This document shows positions 59,441-64,000 of a DNA stretch of 64,000 bases, piece after piece (the first letter of the stretch is position 1; each line of letters begins with the position of its first letter). The notes below the pieces were generated by a model. It searched no databases and had not been told where the DNA came from. It worked only from the letters and a program-made list of their open reading frames with translations. The DNA is taken from NCBI RefSeq assembly GCF_029983815.1, contig NZ_JASBYU010000001.1, positions 1 through 64,000 of the forward strand. Direction: 5' to 3'. Origin of the DNA: Lagierella sp. (GTDB lineage: Bacteria > Bacillota > Clostridia > Tissierellales > Peptoniphilaceae). Both the position numbers and the translations under genes were made by a program.

Positions 59441-59494
59441 ATAAAAAGAAAAAGCACAGTTGTCCTTAAAACTCTAAATTTAAGAAAACTGTGC
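59441..59494 (-). terminator. terminator of the feoAB operon
   Basis: GCACAGTT (59454-59461) pairs with AACTGTGC (59487-59494); the stem continues imperfectly inward through CCTTAAA/TTTAAG. A T-rich tract follows on the minus strand. Confidence 0.85.
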
Positions 59495-59521
59495 CATACT
59501 TTTTAGTAAATCACAAAATTT

Positions 59522-59683
59522 TTATTTATTTTGCTTTAAATTATTCTTGTATTCCCTATGCGCTGGACAAGAAGTTACATTGCAACTGCCACATCCAGGA
59601 CAAGTGCTTTTTTTCTTCTTCATATATCTCACTGCTAATACAATAATAGCAATAAGAATAATAGAAATTATAAATGTAGCCAT
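59522..59683 (-). CDS. FeoB-associated Cys-rich membrane protein
   Basis: This small gene starts with ATG at 59683, three bases after the feoB stop, and encodes 53 residues: an N-terminal membrane helix (residues about 3-19, MATFIISIILIAIIVLAV), a run of lysines, then CPGCGSCNVTSCPAH with four cysteines, and a hydrophilic tail. It matches the pattern of FeoB_associated proteins found after feoB in Firmicutes, whose role in iron transport is not settled. A TGC/TGT-rich motif and strict linkage make a real gene likely. GGAGTAA precedes the ATG. Confidence 0.88.
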   Translation of the reverse strand: MATFIISIILIAIIVLAVRYMKKKKSTCPGCGSCNVTSCPAHREYKNNLKQNK

Positions 59684-59686
59684 TTA

Positions 59687-61816
59687 TTACTCCTTACTTT
59701 TACTTTTATTAGGATCAGGCTTAAATAGTAGATATATAAATATTAAAGCAACTCCAATACTGATATATGTCCAAATATTAAAGCCATCTCCCAAAACAAT
59801 TACTCTACCAAATTGATAGATCATCAACGAAATGCAGTAAGCAAAAACAATTTGATATCCTAGGGCAAATAATGTCCACTTTGTATCTTTCATCTCATTT
59901 TTTATAGCCCCAATAGCAGCAAAACATGGAATTGAAAGTTGGTTGAAAATCATAAAGCTAAGGGCGGAAACAGAAGTAAATGCAAGATTTGCATAGTTTA
60001 TCATATCAGCAGACTCTGCAGTTAAATCCGCGCCAATTCCCGCAACTAAACCGTAGGTACTTACTACAAGTTCCTTTGCCACAAGTCCAACAACTGTGGA
60101 AACAGCCGCTAGCCAATTACCAAATCCAAGAGGAGTAAATATTGGAGATATTACTTTCCCTATACCCTCTAAGATCGAATGGGAGCTTCCTGAAAATTCA
60201 TGAAATTCGCCAGTTAAACTAAAGTTCATCAAAAACCATAGTACAACCGTTGCAACTAGAATAATTGTCCCCGCTTTAATTATGAAGGATTTTATTCTAG
60301 TCCATGTCACTTTAAAAATATTACTAAATTTTGGTGCATGATAGGATGGAAGTTCCATAACAAAGGGAGTTGTGTCCCCTACAAACATAGAAGTCTTCTT
60401 CAGTATCAATCCACTTATTATAACTGCTAAAATTCCTGCAAAATAACATAATGGAGCAAACCACCACTTTCCAGCAAAAACAGAAGCAGTCAATAAAGCA
60501 ATTATTTCCGTTTTTGCGCCACAAGGCATAAAGGAAGCTACTATAATAGTCATCCTTCTATCCTTTTCAGACTCTATGGTCCTAGTGGCCATAATACCAG
60601 GTACAGAGCATCCCATCCCCATTATGATAGGTATGAAAGACTTTCCCGATAATCCAAGTCGTCTAAAAATCCTGTCTAGAATAAAGGCAATTCTAGACAT
60701 GTATCCAATATCTTCCAATAGGGCTATAAATAAATACAATGCAGCAATTACTGGTAAAAAGCCAAGTACAGATCCCACACCATTTATTATCCCGTCTACA
60801 ATTAAACTGACTAGCCAAGGAGCTGTATCAACGGACATTAAAAAGTTTCTTGTATTTTCCCCAATTATTTCTGCAAAAAACACTTCATTAACCCAGTCTG
60901 TAACAGGTCCTCCAACAATTTTCATCGCCACATAATAAATGCCTGTCATTATTAGAATAAATATAGGAAAGGCTAAAATTCTATTTGTAAGAATCTTATC
61001 GATTTTGTCAGAGGCACTTTCACCTTTATTGCTTTTAGTTAAGGATTTTTCTACAACAGAAGAGACAAAGTTATATCGCTCATTTGTAATGACTCCTTCA
61101 CCATCGTCTTCAAACTCCTCAAATAATTCTTTTTGGACCCTTTCTAATTCGACTCTATCCTTTTCATTAAGTCCTAATTTTTCGATTATTTTTTTGTCGT
61201 TTTCAAGTAATTTTATACTGTTCCATCGATAATCGTTATCAGTTTCTTCTATGACTATTTTATCTCTTATTTCATTTAATTTACTTTCAACATTTTCGTC
61301 AAAAATTACATACTCTTGCTTTCCTCTATTCACCCTATCAATACAAATTTGCATCAGTTCATCAATACCGGTTCCCTTTAGGGCAGAAACTGTAGCAACT
61401 TCACATTTCATGTATTTTTTTAAGGATTTGATATCTAGTTTTAATCCAGTCTTCTCAACTATATCCATCATATTTAGCGCTATTACTACTGGTATATTTA
61501 GCTCCATAAGTTGAGTTGTCAAATATAGATTTCTCTCTAAATTCGTTGCATCTACAATATTAATTATCAAGTCTGGCTTTTCATCTATAAGAAAATCCCT
61601 GGAGACAACCTCTTCTGGTGAATATGGAGAAAGGGAATATATCCCTGGCAAATCTACAATTTTTATTTCCTTATCCTTTAAATAGTATCCTTCTTTTCTT
61701 TCAATTGTAACGCCTGGCCAGTTTCCAACATATTGATTGCTTCCGGTAAGTAGATTGAAAAGTGTAGTCTTTCCACTATTTGGATTTCCAGCTAAGGCTA
61801 TGGTCATTTTACTCAT
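59687..61816 (-). CDS. feoB: ferrous iron transporter FeoB
   Basis: The 709-residue inner-membrane transporter has an N-terminal G domain (G1 GNPNSGKTTLFN, G3 DLPGIYSLSPYS, G4 NMMD), a helical insertion (to about 265), and a membrane domain with repeated gate motifs (GCSVPGIMATRTIE; MPCGAKTEIIAL). The ATG at 61816 (MSKMTIALAG) lies inside the end of feoA, nine bases after GGAGG. It imports Fe(II), the form available to anaerobes. Confidence 0.97.
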   Translation of the reverse strand: MSKMTIALAGNPNSGKTTLFNLLTGSNQYVGNWPGVTIERKEGYYLKDKEIKIVDLPGIYSLSPYSPEEVVSRDFLIDEKPDLIINIVDATNLERNLYLTTQLMELNIPVVIALNMMDIVEKTGLKLDIKSLKKYMKCEVATVSALKGTGIDELMQICIDRVNRGKQEYVIFDENVESKLNEIRDKIVIEETDNDYRWNSIKLLENDKKIIEKLGLNEKDRVELERVQKELFEEFEDDGEGVITNERYNFVSSVVEKSLTKSNKGESASDKIDKILTNRILAFPIFILIMTGIYYVAMKIVGGPVTDWVNEVFFAEIIGENTRNFLMSVDTAPWLVSLIVDGIINGVGSVLGFLPVIAALYLFIALLEDIGYMSRIAFILDRIFRRLGLSGKSFIPIIMGMGCSVPGIMATRTIESEKDRRMTIIVASFMPCGAKTEIIALLTASVFAGKWWFAPLCYFAGILAVIISGLILKKTSMFVGDTTPFVMELPSYHAPKFSNIFKVTWTRIKSFIIKAGTIILVATVVLWFLMNFSLTGEFHEFSGSSHSILEGIGKVISPIFTPLGFGNWLAAVSTVVGLVAKELVVSTYGLVAGIGADLTAESADMINYANLAFTSVSALSFMIFNQLSIPCFAAIGAIKNEMKDTKWTLFALGYQIVFAYCISLMIYQFGRVIVLGDGFNIWTYISIGVALIFIYLLFKPDPNKSKSKE

Positions 61817-62045
61817 CAATCTCTTCCTCCACGTCAATTATTCTGCCATCCTGTCTTCTTAAGGTCAGTTCATAACCCCTTAAAGTCATTTGAACAGGAT
61901 CACCAAGGGGAGCTACTTTTTTTATAAATATTCTAACTCCCTTTGTTATGCCCATATCCATTATTCTTCTACGGATAGGTCCTTTTCCATTTATTTTTTT
62001 AACTATGTAAGTCTTACCGACTTTAACATCTGATAATGTAATCAC
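61809..62045 (-). CDS. feoA: ferrous iron transport protein FeoA
   Basis: The 78-residue SH3-like protein supports FeoB. MITLSDVKVGKTYIVKKING and RRRIMDMGITKGVRIFIKKV (in part) are typical. It starts with GTG at 62045 after GGAGGG and overlaps feoB by eight bases. Confidence 0.94.
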   Translation of the reverse strand: MITLSDVKVGKTYIVKKINGKGPIRRRIMDMGITKGVRIFIKKVAPLGDPVQMTLRGYELTLRRQDGRIIDVEEEIDE

Positions 62046-62088
62046 TTAATCCCTCCTAGTCGTCTTAATCTAAAACAATCTAGGTATT

Positions 62089-62117
62089 AGTATAACGTAT
62101 TAGATACTAATTATCAA
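62089..62117 (-). promoter_or_regulatory. sigma-A promoter of feoAB
   Basis: On the minus strand TTGATA (62112-62117), 17 bases, TATACT (62089-62094). The spacer is filled by a 13-base palindrome. Confidence 0.85.
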
Positions 62118-62139
62118 TACCATTGATATCATGTATCAA
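62099..62139. promoter_or_regulatory. cluster of palindromes at the feoAB promoter, likely metal-regulator operators
   Basis: Three contiguous or overlapping inverted repeats: ATTAG-ATA-CTAAT (62099-62111) inside the promoter spacer; TATCAAT-ACC-ATTGATA (62112-62128) covering the -35; and TTGATA-TCATG-TATCAA (62123-62139) upstream. TATCAA/TTGATA half sites are spaced 11 bases apart. Position and symmetry suggest repression by a Fur- or DtxR-type iron regulator. Confidence 0.65.
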
Positions 62140-62153
62140 CATTTAATAAAAGT

Positions 62154-62196
62154 AAGGTCCACCCTACTCATTTAACTCTAAGTTAGGATAGACCTT
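62154..62196 (-). terminator. terminator overlapping the tsaD stop
   Basis: AAGGTCCACCCTACT (62154-62168) pairs with AGTTAGGATAGACCTT (62181-62196) with G-U pairs and one bulge. The tsaD stop lies in its loop and stem. The T-tract on the minus strand (ACTTTTATT) is moderate. Confidence 0.65.
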
Positions 62197-63183
62197 TAAA
62201 TCCAATTCATCTCTTTTGCCAGATATATAGTTGTAATATGCAGCAGAACCTATCATAGCTGCATTATCGGTACAAAATATCTTTGTTGGGTAGTACAATT
62301 TTACTCCATTGTCATCACAAACACTTTGCATTTTCTCAATTAACGAAGAATTTGCAGCCACTCCCCCGGAAATAATAAATTTATCCATGGAGAAGGACTT
62401 AATCAATCTCTCTGATTTTTTGACTAAAACGTCCAATACAGCTTCCTGGAAACTTGCTGCTACATCATCAATATTGATTTGTTCTTTCTTTTGATTTTTT
62501 TGGTTTAAATAATTTAATACTGAAGTTTTTAAACCACTAAAACTAAAGTCATAGGTGTTGTCATCTATGAGAGGTCTTGGAAAGTTAATAGCTTCTTTGT
62601 TTCCATTTTTTGCTCTTTTATCTATTTCAGGTCCTCCAGGATAGGGCAATCCCAAGGCTCTCGCAATTTTATCAAAGGATTCCCCTGCGGCATCATCCTT
62701 AGTTCTTCCCAATATCTCGATATTTTCATAATCTTTTACATTGACAAGGTAAGTATGTCCTCCAGAAACTACCAATCCTCCAAAAGGCGGCTCTAAATCC
62801 CCATGAACTAAATAGTTAGCACATATATGCCCCTCCATGTGATTAACTCCAATTAGGGGTATATTTAAGCCATATGAGATAGCTTTTGCAGCCGATATAC
62901 CTACTAAAAGTGCTCCAATCAAACCAGGACCTTTAGTGCATGCGACTACATCCACATCCTTAAAGCCTATATTAGCTTCCTCTAAAGCTTCTTTAATGAT
63001 ATGGTTTATACTCTCAAGATGCATTCTACTTGCTATTTCCGGCACTACACCACCAAAAACTCTATGAGTATTTATCTGAGAAGAGATAATATTTGATAAG
63101 ACTCTTCTCCCGTTTTCTATTACGGCTACAGAGGTTTCATCACAGGAAGTCTCTATAGCCAAGATTTTTATTTTATTCTTCAT
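62164..63183 (-). CDS. tsaD: tRNA threonylcarbamoyladenosine transferase TsaD
   Basis: The 339-residue ASKHA-fold enzyme transfers threonylcarbamoyl to A37 of ANN-reading tRNAs. AIETSCDETSVAVIE near the N-terminus, the metal site NHMEGH, VSGGHTYL, GESFDKIARALGLPYPGGPE and FSFSGLKT are intact. It overlaps rimI by 11 bases in the tsaB-rimI-tsaD operon. Its product t6A is the substrate of MtaB in this window. Confidence 0.98.
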   Translation of the reverse strand: MKNKIKILAIETSCDETSVAVIENGRRVLSNIISSQINTHRVFGGVVPEIASRMHLESINHIIKEALEEANIGFKDVDVVACTKGPGLIGALLVGISAAKAISYGLNIPLIGVNHMEGHICANYLVHGDLEPPFGGLVVSGGHTYLVNVKDYENIEILGRTKDDAAGESFDKIARALGLPYPGGPEIDKRAKNGNKEAINFPRPLIDDNTYDFSFSGLKTSVLNYLNQKNQKKEQINIDDVAASFQEAVLDVLVKKSERLIKSFSMDKFIISGGVAANSSLIEKMQSVCDDNGVKLYYPTKIFCTDNAAMIGSAAYYNYISGKRDELDLKVYPNLELNE

Positions 63184-63619
63184 CTAAATCTAACCTCATT
63201 AACAATCCATCTTCAGATGGATTTGAATAATATCCCTTTATTCTTGTAAGTAGCTTAAAACCAAATTTTTCATAAAGTCCAATGGCTTTATAATTAAATT
63301 CCCTTACTTCCAAAGTTATTGTATTTACATTATTCTCATTACATATTTGAATAATTTTTTTAATTATAAAATTGCCTATACCTTCTCCCTGATATTTTGG
63401 TCTTACTCCCACACTATATATATCACAATCATCAAAGATCATCATAATCCCAAAATAGCCTACGAGTTCATCATCTTTTAAAACCAAGTAAAAATGATTG
63501 AATTTATTGTCCAAAAAACTGACAAATGATTCATAGGCCCAAGGAAATTTAAATATTTCCTTTTCCATCACTGCAACGTCTTTGATATCTTCATATTCCA
63601 TTTTCTTAACTCTATACAT
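63173..63619 (-). CDS. rimI: RimI-type protein N-acetyltransferase
   Basis: The 148-residue GNAT enzyme shows the acetyl-CoA loop VRPKYQGEGIGNFIIKKI and the C-terminal LEVREFNYKAIGLYEKFGFK (in part), YYSNPSEDGLLM. RimI acetylates the N-terminus of ribosomal protein S18 in E. coli; in Firmicutes the target is less sure. It lies between tsaB and tsaD, the normal arrangement. Confidence 0.95.
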   Translation of the reverse strand: MYRVKKMEYEDIKDVAVMEKEIFKFPWAYESFVSFLDNKFNHFYLVLKDDELVGYFGIMMIFDDCDIYSVGVRPKYQGEGIGNFIIKKIIQICNENNVNTITLEVREFNYKAIGLYEKFGFKLLTRIKGYYSNPSEDGLLMRLDLDEE

Positions 63620-63624
63620 AATAC

Positions 63625-64000
63625 CTACTTTTCTAAATCCCTCTGGGCTTGAGACTTTCTAATATATTCCGGTTTAAGATCCAAATAGTCCTTTGTTGCA
63701 ATATCCCTTTTGTCATAGGCAATTTTACAGATATTAGAAGCTATATTTGTGCTCATATTTTCAATATATCTATATCCTTTTTCAAATATCTCTTCTTTAA
63801 AACTATCCACATCGCCAACAAAAATATATTCTTCATTTTTTTTGTCTAAATCTATTAAAAGGTCTTCAAAATAAATTAAATCTTCTTTTTCAAGCTGCCT
63901 TAAATCTTTATCTATCCATTGATAGACTCCATAATAGACTCTTCCACCACGGGCATCGATTAAAGGTATAATTTTCTTTTCAGTAAAAGTACCTTTGGCG
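63625..64000 (-). CDS. tsaB: TsaB, threonylcarbamoyladenosine biosynthesis protein (partial, 5' end off the window)
   Basis: The frame is open from the right edge to the stop at 63625, giving the last 124 residues or so of TsaB. IIPLIDARGGRVYYGVYQWI (near the window edge) is the TsaB hallmark, followed by EEYIFVGDVDSFKEE and ending LKPEYIRKSQAQRDLEK. A GTG at 63810 is internal and not a start. TsaB is the TsaD partner that supports t6A formation. The N-terminal part lies beyond base 64000. Confidence 0.95.
   Translation of the reverse strand, partial: AKGTFTEKKIIPLIDARGGRVYYGVYQWIDKDLRQLEKEDLIYFEDLLIDLDKKNEEYIFVGDVDSFKEEIFEKGYRYIENMSTNIASNICKIAYDKRDIATKDYLDLKPEYIRKSQAQRDLEK

Noticed and set aside
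59399..59521. T-box riboswitch upstream of trpS
   Set aside because: Only about 120 bases are available, most taken by the feo terminator, and there is no AGGGTGGNACCGCG-type motif.
62099..62139. A classic Fur box at feoA
   Set aside because: The sequence is palindromic but does not match the GATAATGATAATCATTATC consensus well, so I list operators without naming the regulator.
63625..63810. A short 61-codon gene at the right edge
   Set aside because: The same frame is open to the window edge and encodes the TsaB hallmark upstream, so it is the C-terminus of a truncated tsaB.
1..64000. CRISPR arrays, tRNA or rRNA genes, insertion sequences, prophage
   Set aside because: No regularly spaced repeats, no cloverleaf or rRNA-like sequence, and no transposase, integrase or phage genes were found on either strand.

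Overview
ORGANISM. The window is AT-rich and carries low-GC Gram-positive markers: HrcA/CIRCE heat-shock control, PolC-type replicase, SepF/YlmH division genes, consensus sigma-A promoters, strong AGGAGG ribosome binding sites and U-tract terminators. A selenocysteine-containing SelD, FeoAB and a PPDK/PPSR signature point to an anaerobic, amino-acid-using Firmicute of the Clostridia/Tissierellia type (Peptoniphilaceae-like). This placement is inferred from gene content, not from a database search. Almost everything is core chromosome; I see no phage, insertion sequence, tRNA, rRNA or CRISPR array. Nearly all genes are on the minus strand; only rpsT and rodA are on the plus strand. LAYOUT (plus-strand coordinates; minus-strand operons are transcribed right to left). 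1-2324: floA-nfeD membrane microdomain operon with a small lysine-rich membrane protein, facing the terminator of an off-window plus-strand gene. 2654-11215: hrcA-grpE-dnaK / dnaJ-prmA-rsmE-mtaB-hinT-rpsU, driven by a CIRCE-controlled promoter sitting inside the terminator of the next operon. 11218-14187: lepA-hemW, divergent from rpsT. 14831-18162: comEC-holA. 18273-22645: gapA-pgk-tpiA-eno glycolytic operon. 22964-24894: nfo-nth-trmL, divergent from rodA. 26179-29142: comEA-selD-(atypical response regulator)-ppiB. 29338-30879: NlpC/P60 wall hydrolase behind a triple WalR-like box. 31326-38765: phoH-ybeY-dgk/PAP2-era-recO-(orphan glycyl-tRNA synthetase beta-like gene)-ppsR-L,D-transpeptidase. 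38835-47934: pyrH-frr-uppS-cdsA-rseP-ispG-polC. 48108-49688: rpsB-tsf. 49823-58294: HlyD-like protein-yggS-sepF-ylmH (frameshifted)-lspA-ung-rluD-dprA-topA. 58406-59398: trpS. 59522-62045: feoA-feoB-FeoB-associated Cys protein behind a cluster of palindromes. 62164-64000: tsaB(partial)-rimI-tsaD. HIGHLIGHTS. (1) selD is read through an in-frame UGA at codon 17, so SelD is itself a selenoprotein; the true gene starts 75 bases upstream of the longest UGA-free frame. (2) The era-recO-glyQ-glyS-ppsR arrangement has lost glyQ and keeps only a shortened, diverged GlyS-like gene, a candidate for a repurposed synthetase subunit. (3) ylmH is split by one base at a T7 run. (4) The response regulator beside selD lacks the acidic pair and the lysine of a phosphorylatable receiver. 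(5) A WalR-type triple repeat precedes the NlpC/P60 gene, and overlapping palindromes precede feoA. (6) A small family of AAGCACTC / GAGTGCTT hairpins recurs near translation and chaperone genes. (7) phoH and holA have strong ribosome binding sites but no AUG, GUG or UUG at a usable distance.
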